64,000 bases of DNA from Cupriavidus sp. WKF15 (lineage in GTDB: Bacteria; Pseudomonadota; Gammaproteobacteria; Burkholderiales; Burkholderiaceae): contig NZ_CP119573.1 in the NCBI RefSeq assembly GCF_029278605.1, positions 186,001 through 250,000 on the forward strand. Direction: 5' to 3'. The position numbers were made by a program, and so were the translations under genes. Shown here one piece after another: positions 1-7,707 of this stretch. The notes under the pieces are model-generated. The model was not told the origin of the DNA. It worked only from the letters and a program-made list of their open reading frames with translations, and made no database searches. Position 1 is the stretch's first letter, and every line of letters begins with the position of its first letter.

Positions 1-1
1 G

Positions 2-370
2 TTCCTGGATGAAGGCGACCGGGTGGCCGCGCTCGTGCGCAACTGGGCATCGGCACACCAGGCGCACGCAGCCAGCCTGGGCATCGCACCCCAGTTCGTC
101 ACCCGGCTGCTCGGCAAGCTGCCCGGCGCCTCCCCCGGCCACGACGCCGAGCCCGCGCTGGTGGCCGGCCTGTCGGACAGCCTCACGGCGCGCGAACTGG
201 AGGTGCTGCAGATGCTGTCGGCGGGCCTGCGCAACCGCGCCATCGCGGAGCGGCTGTTCCTGTCCGAACTGACGGTCAAGTCACACCTGCGCAAGATCAA
301 TACGAAGCTCGGCGCACAGAACCGTACCGAAGCGGTTGCCATCGGCCGCGCGCGCGGGCTGATTCCCTGA
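2..370 (+). CDS. LuxR-family transcriptional regulator, C-terminal part (5' truncated by window edge)
   Basis: The reading frame is open from base 2, so the N-terminus lies outside the window. The last 60 or so residues form a LuxR/GerE helix-turn-helix: LTARELEVLQML, then GLRNRAIAERLFLSELTVKSHLR, then INTKLGAQNRTEAV. This arrangement is typical of MalT-like (LAL) and response-regulator proteins, where the HTH is the C-terminal DNA-binding domain. The visible upstream residues look like the helical repeat end of a MalT-type protein, but too little is present to say. It converges on the thioesterase gene at 551, so it need not belong to the catabolic operon. Confidence 0.85.
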   Translation, partial: FLDEGDRVAALVRNWASAHQAHAASLGIAPQFVTRLLGKLPGASPGHDAEPALVAGLSDSLTARELEVLQMLSAGLRNRAIAERLFLSELTVKSHLRKINTKLGAQNRTEAVAIGRARGLIP

Positions 371-503
371 GGGCAGGACGCCGGCCTGCGTACCGGTATG
401 CTGAGCCCCGCGCGCACGCGCGCGCGGCGAACTTGCGCGCCGCCTGCTCGACGCAGGATATTCAGATCATCATCGGACAATCGGATGTGAAGCCATAACT
501 GCT

Positions 504-533
504 GCCCGCGCGTTGCGCGCACATTGCGCGGGC
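504..533. terminator. GC-rich hairpin between convergent genes (possible bidirectional terminator)
   Basis: An 8-bp perfect inverted repeat, GCCCGCGC (504-511) and GCGCGGGC (526-533), sits in the 180-bp gap between the convergent LuxR-type gene and the thioesterase gene. No clear T-run follows on either strand, so intrinsic termination is only possible, not shown. The rest of 371-550 holds nothing I can recognise. Confidence 0.3.
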
Positions 534-550
534 GGCGTTCCTGATTACGC

Positions 551-982
551 TCATGTCCGACGAAGCACCATGCAGGTAGCCGTGGCAGTCGCCACCAGTT
601 CCCCGTCCTGGCGCAGTTCCCCGACCACGTTGCAGACATTGCGGCCGCGCCGCTCCAGCCGCGCGCGCCCTTGCAGCGGGCCTGCCTGCGCGGGCCGCAG
701 GAACGAGAGATTCAGGTTCAGCGTCGAGCAGAATTCGCCATCGGCCAGCGTCGCGGTGACGAGCATCGCGGTCACATCGTCCAGCATGGCGCCCAGCATG
801 CCGCCCTGCACCTGGCCAGCCGGATTGAGGAAGGCCTCGGTGGCCACGTAGTCGGATTCGAGCGAGCCGCCCTCCGGATCGGCGCGGCGGACCACTCCCC
901 CCAGCAGGCCGGCAACAGCCGGCAGCGGGGCTTCGCCGCGCAGCATCCTCGTGAAATAGTTGACGTTGCTCATCGTATGCAT
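551..982 (-). CDS. PaaI/YdiI-type hot-dog fold thioesterase
   Basis: A protein of about 143 residues with the hot-dog thioesterase core: NPAGQVQGGMLGAMLDD (the GG-x-L-x-x-x-L-D helix with its catalytic Asp) and later SFLRPAQAGPLQGRARL and RNVCNVVGEL. Such enzymes hydrolyse acyl- or aroyl-CoA thioesters in the cytoplasm. ATG at 982 lies 5 bases after the stop of the upstream enoyl-CoA hydratase gene, so it is the last gene of the minus-strand catabolic operon; an in-frame ATG at 973 is an alternative start. A longer open frame reaching 1414 is ruled out because it overlaps the hydratase gene. Its likely job is to release CoA from dead-end thioesters. Confidence 0.85.
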   Translation of the reverse strand: MHTMSNVNYFTRMLRGEAPLPAVAGLLGGVVRRADPEGGSLESDYVATEAFLNPAGQVQGGMLGAMLDDVTAMLVTATLADGEFCSTLNLNLSFLRPAQAGPLQGRARLERRGRNVCNVVGELRQDGELVATATATCMVLRRT

Positions 983-987
983 AGGGG

Positions 988-1758
988 TCAACGGCCGGTA
1001 AAGCGCGGCACGCGCTTTTCCCGCCATGCCAGTGCGCCTTCGCGCAGGTCGTCGGAAGCATCGGCCGCGGCGATGTCTTGCGCCAGCCCGTCGGTATCGA
1101 GCTCGCCGCGGGCAATGCGGTTCAGGTGCTTCTTCATGCCAAGCAGCGCCAGCGGCGCCATGCCCGCCAGTGCCTCGCTCCAGTGCGCCGTCAGTGCGCG
1201 CAGCGCTTCGGGACATTCTTCCAGCCGATCCAGGTACCCGCACGCCAGCATGGCGGCCGCGTCGAACTTGTCGGCCATCAGCAGGATGCGCTTGGCCGTG
1301 GCCAGGCCCAGCCGCGTGACATAGCGCTCCATGCCGCCGCGGTAGAACAGCAGGCCCAGGCGCGCGGCAGGCACGGAAATTTCCGTGCCGACCGCGCCGA
1401 AGCGGAAGTCGCACGCCAGCGCCAGGTCGGTGGCGCCGCCATAGACGCCGCCATGCAGCACGGCAATCGTGACCGGCCGCGCCTGTTCGAGCGCGTTGGC
1501 CAGTGCCTCGAAGCGGGCACTGGCATCGGCGCCGCCAAGGCGGCCGATATTGAACCCGCTGCAGAAATGCCGGCCCTGTCCCTCGATGCGCAGCACGCGT
1601 ATGCGGCTGTCCGCGTCCACGGTCTGCAGGTACTGGCGCAACAGGTCAAGGTCCCCCGGCTCCAGCCGGTTCGCCACCTCGGGGCGGCGCAGGGTGATGA
1701 CCGCGATATGGCCGTCGACGGCCAGTTCCGGCGGCTGTCCTTGCGGGGTCTCGCTCAT
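988..1758 (-). CDS. Enoyl-CoA hydratase/isomerase family protein (atypical active site)
   Basis: 256 residues with a crotonase fold. The two oxyanion-hole segments are visible: GRHFCSGFNIGRL and HGGVYGGATDLALACDFR. The second catalytic segment reads SVPAARLGLLFYRGG where hydratases usually have P-E-x-x-x-G, so the glutamate that activates water is replaced by alanine. The other usual acidic position is also not obvious. The protein may therefore be an isomerase, hydrolase or decarboxylase of the superfamily rather than a hydratase. It lies 15 bases downstream of the first RraA-type gene, in the same operon. A second, canonical family member is at 20503. Confidence 0.85.
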   Translation of the reverse strand: MSETPQGQPPELAVDGHIAVITLRRPEVANRLEPGDLDLLRQYLQTVDADSRIRVLRIEGQGRHFCSGFNIGRLGGADASARFEALANALEQARPVTIAVLHGGVYGGATDLALACDFRFGAVGTEISVPAARLGLLFYRGGMERYVTRLGLATAKRILLMADKFDAAAMLACGYLDRLEECPEALRALTAHWSEALAGMAPLALLGMKKHLNRIARGELDTDGLAQDIAAADASDDLREGALAWREKRVPRFTGR

Positions 1759-1773
1759 GGCATCCGGCCTCGC

Positions 1774-2436
1774 TCAGTGAAAGCCGTAGATCCGCATGGT
1801 GGTCTCGCCCGCCTCCACCCGCCTGAGAATGGCGGCTTCGGTGGCCTCGCGGTCCTGTGCCTTGCGAACAACCTCCGCCGCGCGGCCGCGCGGCACCACC
1901 ACCACGCCGTCACGGTCGCCCACGACCAGGTCACCCGCCTCCACACGAGCACCGCCGACCAGCACCGGCGCATTGAGCCAGCCGATCGCGCCGTAGTCCT
2001 TGCCGGTACCGCGGATGCACAGGCCGCGCGCGAACACCGGAAAGCCGATCTTCTCGAGCAGCACGCCGTCGCGCACGCAGCCGTCGATGACCAGCCCGCC
2101 GAGGTGCTTCACCTTGGCGGCAGTGGTCATGATCTCGCCCCAGTAGCCGTGCTCGTAGGCACCGCTCACATGCACCACCAGCACGTCGCCGGGCTGCGCG
2201 ATGTCGATGGCGCGGTGCAGCCAAAGGTTGTCGCCGCCAGGCGAATGGACCGTCAGTGCCGGGCCGCAGATGCGGAACTCCGGTGCCACGGGCTTGATGG
2301 CCGGCGACACTACGCCGATCTTGCCGCCCGCTTCATGCAGCGTGGCGGTGGGCAGCGCGCGCGCATCGTTCACGATCCCGGCGCTGACCCGCTCGAATTC
2401 ACGGATCATGGTGCTGCTTGCGTCGTGTTCCGCCAT
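1774..2436 (-). CDS. RraA/LigK-type aldolase family protein, copy 1
   Basis: 220 residues matching the RraA-like family, which includes the RNase E inhibitor RraA and the HMG/CHA aldolases that split 4-carboxy-4-hydroxy-2-oxoadipate to pyruvate and oxaloacetate. The family motif G-x-V-x-D-G-x-x-R-D appears as GGLVIDGCVRD; the Arg and Asp bind oxoacid and metal in the aldolases. The C-terminal strand reads DLVVGDRDGVVVVPR. The gene starts 2 bases after the stop of copy 2. The context with a LigB-type dioxygenase in the operon favours aldolase over RNase regulation, but which copy carries the activity cannot be read from sequence. Confidence 0.88.
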   Translation of the reverse strand: MAEHDASSTMIREFERVSAGIVNDARALPTATLHEAGGKIGVVSPAIKPVAPEFRICGPALTVHSPGGDNLWLHRAIDIAQPGDVLVVHVSGAYEHGYWGEIMTTAAKVKHLGGLVIDGCVRDGVLLEKIGFPVFARGLCIRGTGKDYGAIGWLNAPVLVGGARVEAGDLVVGDRDGVVVVPRGRAAEVVRKAQDREATEAAILRRVEAGETTMRIYGFH

Positions 2437-2438
2437 GG

Positions 2439-3110
2439 TCAGGCTCCCTTGGTCTGCAGCTGGTGGTAGCGGAACTGGCGGCGCGCCTCGTCCAGGCGCA
2501 TGCCGCCACGCACGGCTTCGCGGATCGCGTTTTCGGCGTGCTCGATCTGCTCGGCGGTGTCGAGCACCGCGGCTTCGTGCTCGCGCGGGATGACCACCAC
2601 GCCATCGGCGTCACCACGCAGGATGTCGCCGGGCTGCACGCGCGCATCGCCGATATTGACCACCACGTTGGTGGCTTCCACCTGCACGCGGTCCTTGCCC
2701 GTGCGCATCCAGTGGTCCTTGCTGAACACCGGGTAGCCGAGCTGGCGGCACAGCGCAACATCGCGGCACACACCGTCGATCACGGTGCCGGCAATGCCGC
2801 GGCGGTGCGCGATCTCGGTCAGGATGTCGCCCCAGACCGTGGCATTGTCGCGGCCGCCATTGTCGAGCACGAGGATGCTGCCCGGGGGCACGTCGTCTAT
2901 GTAGTCGCCCACGGTGCCCGGCGGGTTCGATGTCGGGCCGTACAGCAGTGTGTAAGCGCGGCCAGCCGTGGCGAAGCCCTCGCCACGGGCCTTGATGCGG
3001 TAGCACTGGCCGGCGATGCCGTGCTTGTCCAGCGCGTCGCTCAGCGTGGCGGTATCCAGCTTCGCCGCGCGCGCGACGTTGATGTCCTGTGGTTCGCTCA
3101 TCTCTCTCAA
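2439..3110 (-). CDS. RraA/LigK-type aldolase family protein, copy 2
   Basis: 223 residues with the same architecture as its neighbours: GIAGTVIDGVCRDVALC carries the D-G-x-x-R-D motif, followed by YPVFSKDHWMRTGKDRV and DGVVVIPRE. Its ATG overlaps the stop of copy 3 by 4 bases (ATGA), showing translational coupling. The three copies are diverged across their lengths, so they are old paralogues or separate recruitments and not a recent duplication. Possible roles are CHA or HMG aldolase, oxaloacetate decarboxylase (a known side activity of the family), or subunits of a hetero-oligomer. Confidence 0.88.
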   Translation of the reverse strand: MREMSEPQDINVARAAKLDTATLSDALDKHGIAGQCYRIKARGEGFATAGRAYTLLYGPTSNPPGTVGDYIDDVPPGSILVLDNGGRDNATVWGDILTEIAHRRGIAGTVIDGVCRDVALCRQLGYPVFSKDHWMRTGKDRVQVEATNVVVNIGDARVQPGDILRGDADGVVVIPREHEAAVLDTAEQIEHAENAIREAVRGGMRLDEARRQFRYHQLQTKGA

Positions 3111-3769
3111 CCCTTCAGCATGTGTTCGTAGTTGCCGCCCATGACTTCCCCGATGGGCGTGCCGCCCAGGATGGCCTTTGCCATCACGGACTCCTTGCGC
3201 ACGATGGCTTCGGCCGTCTCCAGCACGCGCGCGATGTCACGGGCGGCGATGAAGATCACGGCACTGCGGTCGGCGACCACGTAATCGCCCTCTTCCACCG
3301 TCACGTTGCCGATCTGCACAGGCACGTTGGTGCCTTGCTCCACCACTCGGCTGCGCGCAGTGAACGCGGTCAATGCGCGGCTGAACACGGGGAAGTCGAA
3401 ATCGAGCGCTTCATCGATATCGCGCACCGGGCCGTCCGCCACGACGCCGGCGACGCCGCGCGCCTTGGCCCCGAGCGACAGCAGCCCGCCCCAGCTTCCC
3501 GCCTCCACGCCGGTGCGCTGCTCGACGACGATGATGTTGTCCGGGCCCGCCTGTTCGATGGCCGTGCAGCCGAGATGGCGCGTCGGGCCGGGCGGCGGCG
3601 CGCCGGTGCCGAGCTTGACGGTGATGGCCCGGCCGGCAATGCGCCCCGCGCCGGAGCGCTGCGGCAGGCCCGTCACGGTGCCTGGCAGCTGGAGCTTGTC
3701 GAGCGCGTCGGATACCGCGCAGCAATCGAGCCGGCGCAGGCGTTGTACGTTGGATTCGGTTTCACTCAT
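3107..3769 (-). CDS. RraA/LigK-type aldolase family protein, copy 3
   Basis: About 220 residues starting MSETESNVQRLRRLDCCAVS. This ATG at 3769 is preferred over an upstream in-frame start at 3883, which would run through the end of the dioxygenase gene. The motif is GVAGVVADGPVRD. The usual closing strand DGVV-V-P is altered to RSAVIFIAARD, and the segment between is longer on charged residues, so this copy is the most divergent. It is the first of three consecutive family members and directly follows the extradiol dioxygenase gene (29-base gap), the expected order for ring cleavage followed by aldol cleavage. Confidence 0.87.
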   Translation of the reverse strand: MSETESNVQRLRRLDCCAVSDALDKLQLPGTVTGLPQRSGAGRIAGRAITVKLGTGAPPPGPTRHLGCTAIEQAGPDNIIVVEQRTGVEAGSWGGLLSLGAKARGVAGVVADGPVRDIDEALDFDFPVFSRALTAFTARSRVVEQGTNVPVQIGNVTVEEGDYVVADRSAVIFIAARDIARVLETAEAIVRKESVMAKAILGGTPIGEVMGGNYEHMLKG

Positions 3770-3798
3770 GGTCGTTGGTATGGCTTTGGTTCGGTTAT

Positions 3799-4797
3799 TC
3801 AATCCAGCGTCTGCCAGGCCGCGAAGCACAGGCCCGTGCCGGTCAGCGCAGGCGTGCGGTAGCCCGGGACATAGGAAACCCATTCAAGGTCGAGGTCGCG
3901 CACGGCCTCGACGGCGATCAGCCAGTTGCGGATTTCGGAGCTGCCCGCCTGGAGCTGGCGCGGATCCAGCGAGGCGAGGAAGCCGGTGTCCTTGCGGCGG
4001 ATGGCGTCGATGATCGCGTTGTCAAGCTCGGCATCGACCACGAAGTGGCTCAGGCCGCCCGAGGCCAGCACGCCCACGCGCAGGTCTTCGGGATAGGCGG
4101 CAATCAGCTCGCGCAGCGCGGCGCCAAGCTGGATGCAGCGGCGCGGCGTGGGCTGGTTGGGCGGGTCGAAGGTGTTGACGATGACCGGCACCACTGGCAA
4201 TTCCAGCCCCTGCAGGTAGCGGCGGTGGATGAACGAGAACGCATGGCCTTCGAACTGGCCGCGCTCGAGCCCGTCCATCGCGGTGATGTCGAAATCGCGG
4301 TCGCACAGCGCGCGGATCAGCCAGCGGCCCATGTCGGCGTTGACCGGATAGTCGCGGTCGGCGTCGGGCTCCTGGCGAACCATGCGGGCCTTCTTGTACC
4401 AGCCGTCGGAGGCGCTTTCCTCGCGCTTCGCATTACGGATGGTGTCACCGTAGTAGATCGCGAAAGCCGGGTTGTTGGTCGTGCGGAACAGCTCGGTCTG
4501 GTCATCGCCAACCACCAGCAGCACGTCGAGCCGCGCGGCGCGGATGCGGTCGCGCAGCTCGTCCATGGCCGCTTCGGCCTGGTCGTAGCGCTCGCCCATG
4601 CGCTCGGGCGTCACCATGGACTCGGCATCGTCCGGGGCGATCGCGAGCAGCGCTTCATAGGTAGTCGGGTTGCCAGCGCGGTCGAAGTAGTGCGGGTTCT
4701 TCGGATCGACCTGGCGGAAGCCGTGTTGCCAGTCTTCACGCTGGCAAACCAGCATGATGCTGTGGGAAGAGCCGAATGCGGCGACGAGTCTTGCCAT
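3799..4797 (-). CDS. LigB-type (class III) extradiol ring-cleavage dioxygenase
   Basis: 332 residues of the protocatechuate 4,5-dioxygenase beta-subunit family. Fe(II)-dependent members open catechol rings next to the hydroxyls. Visible family features are the N-terminal AFGSSHSIML (candidate His ligand), LLVVGDDQTELF, GHAFSFIHRRY, PVVPVIVNTF and GVLASGGLSHFVVD. There is no LigA-type alpha subunit gene nearby and no fused LigA domain: length and C-terminus fit a LigB-only protein, as in 3-O-methylgallate dioxygenase DesZ, whereas gallate dioxygenases are usually longer fusions (about 420 residues). With LigK-type aldolases downstream and a LigJ-like hydratase in the divergent operon, a gallate-like substrate is most plausible. 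The substrate is inferred, not seen. Confidence 0.85.
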   Translation of the reverse strand: MARLVAAFGSSHSIMLVCQREDWQHGFRQVDPKNPHYFDRAGNPTTYEALLAIAPDDAESMVTPERMGERYDQAEAAMDELRDRIRAARLDVLLVVGDDQTELFRTTNNPAFAIYYGDTIRNAKREESASDGWYKKARMVRQEPDADRDYPVNADMGRWLIRALCDRDFDITAMDGLERGQFEGHAFSFIHRRYLQGLELPVVPVIVNTFDPPNQPTPRRCIQLGAALRELIAAYPEDLRVGVLASGGLSHFVVDAELDNAIIDAIRRKDTGFLASLDPRQLQAGSSEIRNWLIAVEAVRDLDLEWVSYVPGYRTPALTGTGLCFAAWQTLD

Positions 4798-4812
4798 GGA
4801 AGTGTCCTTCGT

Positions 4813-6039
4813 TCAAACGATGTAGGCGGCGCGCAGCTCGCCCACCTGTGCCGCGCTGTAGCCAAGCTCGCGCAGGATGTCGTCGGTATTGGCGCCCTGC
4901 TCCGGCGCGGGCTGCGGCGGCAGGTCGCGCGGATAGCGCGACAGGCGCATCGGCTGGCCGACCAGCGCGACATCGCCAAGCTCGGCGTGCTGCATCGGCC
5001 AGGCCACGCCAAGGTGCTTCACCTGCGGATCGGCAAACACCTGGTCCACGCGATGGATCGGGCCGCATGGCACGCCGGCCTTCAGCAGCCGCTCGGTCCA
5101 TTCGGCCGTGGTGCGCGTGCGCAGTGCGGCTTCGATCGCCGCGTTGACCCTGTCACGGTTGCGCACGCGTTCCGGATCGGAACCCAGGCCGGGCTCGTCG
5201 ACAAGGTGCGGCACTTCCAGCGCCTCGCACAGGCGCTTCCACATGGTCTGGCCGATCGCGGCGATATTCAGGTAGCCGTCGCTGGTGGCGAACACGCCCG
5301 TGGGCACGGTCAGCGGATGTTCGTTGCCGGTCTGTTCGGGAATCTTGCGGTCGACCAGCCACTGCGCGGCCTGGAAGTCCAGCATGGCGATCTGCGCTTC
5401 CAGCAGCGAGGTCTGCACCCACTGCCCTTGGCCCGATGCCTCGCGCTCCAGCAGCGCCGTGAGGATGCCCATGGCGCAGAAATGGCCCGCGCACAGGTCC
5501 GCGAGCGGGATACCGACGCGCATCGGGCCTTCGCCCGGCTTGCCGGTCACGCTCATCAGCCCGCCCATGCCCTGCGCAATGGAGTCGAAGCCGGGCCAGC
5601 CCGCGTAAGGGCCATCCTGGCCGAAGCCGGAAATGCTGGCGTAGATCAGCCGCGGGTTCACCGCGCGCAGCGCGTCCGGGCCGATGCCGAGGCGGTGCTT
5701 CACGTCGGGGCGGTAGTTCTCGATAAAGACGTCGGCGCGGCTGACCAGCTCATGCAGGATCCGCACGCCCTCGGGCGTCTTCATGTTGAGCGTGAGGCTT
5801 TCCTTGTTGCGGTGCAGGTTCTCGTAGTCGGCGCGGTTATGGTCGCGTCCGCCGATCATGTCGTCGCCGCCCGGCGCGCCCGGCGGGATCTCCAGCTTGA
5901 TCACGCGCGCGCCCATGTCGGCGAACAAGCGCACCGCGGTAGGGCCGGCACGCACGCGCGAGGCGTCGAGGATGGTGAAGCGGGACAGCGGGCCCTTGCG
6001 CTCGCCCGTGTCGTGTTCGTTGTGTCGGGTGTCAGCCAT
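4813..6039 (-). CDS. Class III CoA transferase (CaiB/BaiF family)
   Basis: 408 residues, the normal length for the family, which moves CoA between carboxylic acids through an aspartyl-CoA intermediate. N-terminal Rossmann-like segment RVRAGPTAVRLFADMGARV is followed by IKLEIPPG and the RNKESLTLNMKTPEG segment. The motif GIPLADLCAGHFCAMGILTALL places the likely catalytic Asp at residue 181. It probably activates a carboxylic acid substrate for the CoA-dependent enzymes around it. It sits 15 bases upstream of the dioxygenase gene and downstream of the DUF35 gene on the minus strand. Confidence 0.92.
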   Translation of the reverse strand: MADTRHNEHDTGERKGPLSRFTILDASRVRAGPTAVRLFADMGARVIKLEIPPGAPGGDDMIGGRDHNRADYENLHRNKESLTLNMKTPEGVRILHELVSRADVFIENYRPDVKHRLGIGPDALRAVNPRLIYASISGFGQDGPYAGWPGFDSIAQGMGGLMSVTGKPGEGPMRVGIPLADLCAGHFCAMGILTALLEREASGQGQWVQTSLLEAQIAMLDFQAAQWLVDRKIPEQTGNEHPLTVPTGVFATSDGYLNIAAIGQTMWKRLCEALEVPHLVDEPGLGSDPERVRNRDRVNAAIEAALRTRTTAEWTERLLKAGVPCGPIHRVDQVFADPQVKHLGVAWPMQHAELGDVALVGQPMRLSRYPRDLPPQPAPEQGANTDDILRELGYSAAQVGELRAAYIV

Positions 6040-6057
6040 GGTCGTTGCCTCTGGTCT

Positions 6058-6501
6058 TTATGCCGGGGTGAACATCGGCACGGCGTAGCCGCCGTCGCTC
6101 GGCTTGAACACGACCTTCACGCGCTGGCCGATCTCGATCTCGCGCGGGTCGCAGTCCACCAGGTTGGTCATCATCGTCACGCCTTCGTCCAGCCGGACGT
6201 AGGCGAGCGTCCACGCGGCCTCGCCCTTGCCCATGGTGCTGAACGAGTAGACCGTGCCGAAGCCGCTGGCATCGCGCCATTCGGTGCGGTCGGACTGGCA
6301 GTGCGGGCAGATGTCGCGCGGGTAGTAGTGCGGTGCGTGGCAGTCCAGGCACGATTTCAGCAGCAGGCGGCCGGCGTCCGCGGCTTCCCAGAACGCCTGG
6401 CTTTCCGGCAGCGTGCGCGGCGCGGGGATCTTGCGCGGGCCGGCGGGCGGCGCCTTGGCCGCGGCGTTGGCCGGAGTGGCGGGTGTGTTCATGGTGTTCA
6501 T
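6058..6501 (-). CDS. DUF35/OB-fold zinc-ribbon protein, thiolase partner
   Basis: 147 residues with a zinc ribbon, CLDC...CPHC (CLDCHAPHYYPRDICPHC), followed by an OB-fold segment (GTVYSFSTMGKGEAAWTLAYVRL...). DUF35 proteins bind thiolases or heteromeric hydratases; in actinobacterial steroid catabolism such a domain supports the SCP2-type thiolase or aldolase. Its ATG overlaps the stop of the thiolase gene by 4 bases (6498-6501), which fits a stoichiometric complex with that protein. Confidence 0.88.
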   Translation of the reverse strand: MNTMNTPATPANAAAKAPPAGPRKIPAPRTLPESQAFWEAADAGRLLLKSCLDCHAPHYYPRDICPHCQSDRTEWRDASGFGTVYSFSTMGKGEAAWTLAYVRLDEGVTMMTNLVDCDPREIEIGQRVKVVFKPSDGGYAVPMFTPA

Positions 6502-7661
6502 TCCCTTTCAAGAATCAGCGTGGCCGCGGTATGGCGCGAAGCCAGCGCGCCGCCGATGCCGCTGGCCAGTGCCAGGTCGCAGTTGCCGACCTGCACCGCG
6601 GGATGCGCCTCGCCGCGCAGCTGGCGCACCGCCTCGATCACCTTGGTGACGCCGCCGCGGTTGGCCGGATGGTTGTTGCACAGGCCGCCGCCATCGGTGT
6701 TGAATGGCAGGCGTCCCACGCCGGAAATCAGGCCGCCGTCGGCAACGAACTTGCCGCCCTCGCCCTTCTTGCAGAAGCCCAGGTCTTCGAGCTGCATCAG
6801 CACGGTGATGGTGAAGCTGTCGTACAGCGACGCGTACTTGATGTCGGCGGGCGTGACACCGGCCTCGGCGAATGCGGCCGGGCCCGACCACGCGGCGGCA
6901 GACCACGTCAGGTCGATATGGCCGCCCATGGCGTGCTTGGGCGCTTCGCCGGTGCCGCGCACCTTCACCAGCGGGCGCTTGAGCTGGCGGGCGATCTCGG
7001 GGCGCGCCACGATCAGCGCCCCGCCGCCGTCGCTCATCACGCAGCAGTCCAGGCGGTGCAAGGGGTCGGCGACCATCGGTGAATTGACTACGTCTTCCAC
7101 CGTCACCACGTTGCGCAGCATGGCGTACGGATTGTGCTGGGCGTGATGCGACGCGGCCACCTTGATCCACGCGAGCTGCTCGCTGGTGGTGCCGAACTCG
7201 TACATATGGCGTTTCGCCACCATCCCGTAGAGGTTCTGCGTGGCCGGGCCGAAGGGCAGCTCGAAGGCCACGTCGGGCGCGTCCGGGTCCGGCGCCCTCA
7301 GCGCCAGCGCGGCACCGGCTGCGCGGGGGCGCCCCGCCAGCGTGATCAGCGCGACGTTGCAGCGCCCCGCGGCGATGGCCTCGGCGGCATGCGCGACGTG
7401 CAGAATCGGCGCGGAACCGCCGCATTCGGTGGAATCCACGTGGCGCGGCTTCAGGCCGAGGTATTCCACGATCGTGGTGGTCCCGAGGCCGGGCGCATCG
7501 CCAGCGCAGAAGTAGCCGTCGACATCGGCGGCGGTGAGGCCGGCGTCGGCCAGCGCGCCGCGGGCCACATCGGCATGCAGTCGCGCGACCGACAGGTCAT
7601 CGGCTTTGCGTGTGGGATGCTCGTACGCTCCCACGATGTAGGCGGATCCGTTCAGGGTCAT
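6498..7661 (-). CDS. SCP2-type thiolase (acetyl-CoA acetyltransferase family)
   Basis: 387 residues from ATG 7661 (MTLNGSAYIVGAYEHPTRKA). An upstream in-frame start at 7730 would add a tail unlike thiolases. The nucleophile candidate is Cys80 in VDSTECGGSAPILHVAHAAEAI. The C-terminal region keeps the His (CNNHPANRGG) but lacks the usual second C-x-G cysteine, which is typical of the SCP2/lipid-transfer-like thiolases that act as thiolases or retro-aldolases on bulky beta-keto- or beta-hydroxyacyl-CoA. It is coupled to the DUF35 gene and probably performs the last carbon-carbon cleavage of a side chain. Confidence 0.88.
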   Translation of the reverse strand: MTLNGSAYIVGAYEHPTRKADDLSVARLHADVARGALADAGLTAADVDGYFCAGDAPGLGTTTIVEYLGLKPRHVDSTECGGSAPILHVAHAAEAIAAGRCNVALITLAGRPRAAGAALALRAPDPDAPDVAFELPFGPATQNLYGMVAKRHMYEFGTTSEQLAWIKVAASHHAQHNPYAMLRNVVTVEDVVNSPMVADPLHRLDCCVMSDGGGALIVARPEIARQLKRPLVKVRGTGEAPKHAMGGHIDLTWSAAAWSGPAAFAEAGVTPADIKYASLYDSFTITVLMQLEDLGFCKKGEGGKFVADGGLISGVGRLPFNTDGGGLCNNHPANRGGVTKVIEAVRQLRGEAHPAVQVGNCDLALASGIGGALASRHTAATLILERE

Positions 7662-7707
7662 GATGAGGCAGGTACTTGGGAAGAGATGCCGGGCGCCGTT
7701 CCGGGCG

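Noticed and set aside
3775..7146. A very long plus-strand open frame (over 1100 codons) across the CoA transferase and thiolase genes
   Set aside because: It is antisense to several genes with clear family motifs. Its composition is His/Ala/Arg-rich, as expected of the complementary strand in GC-rich coding DNA, and it matches no family.
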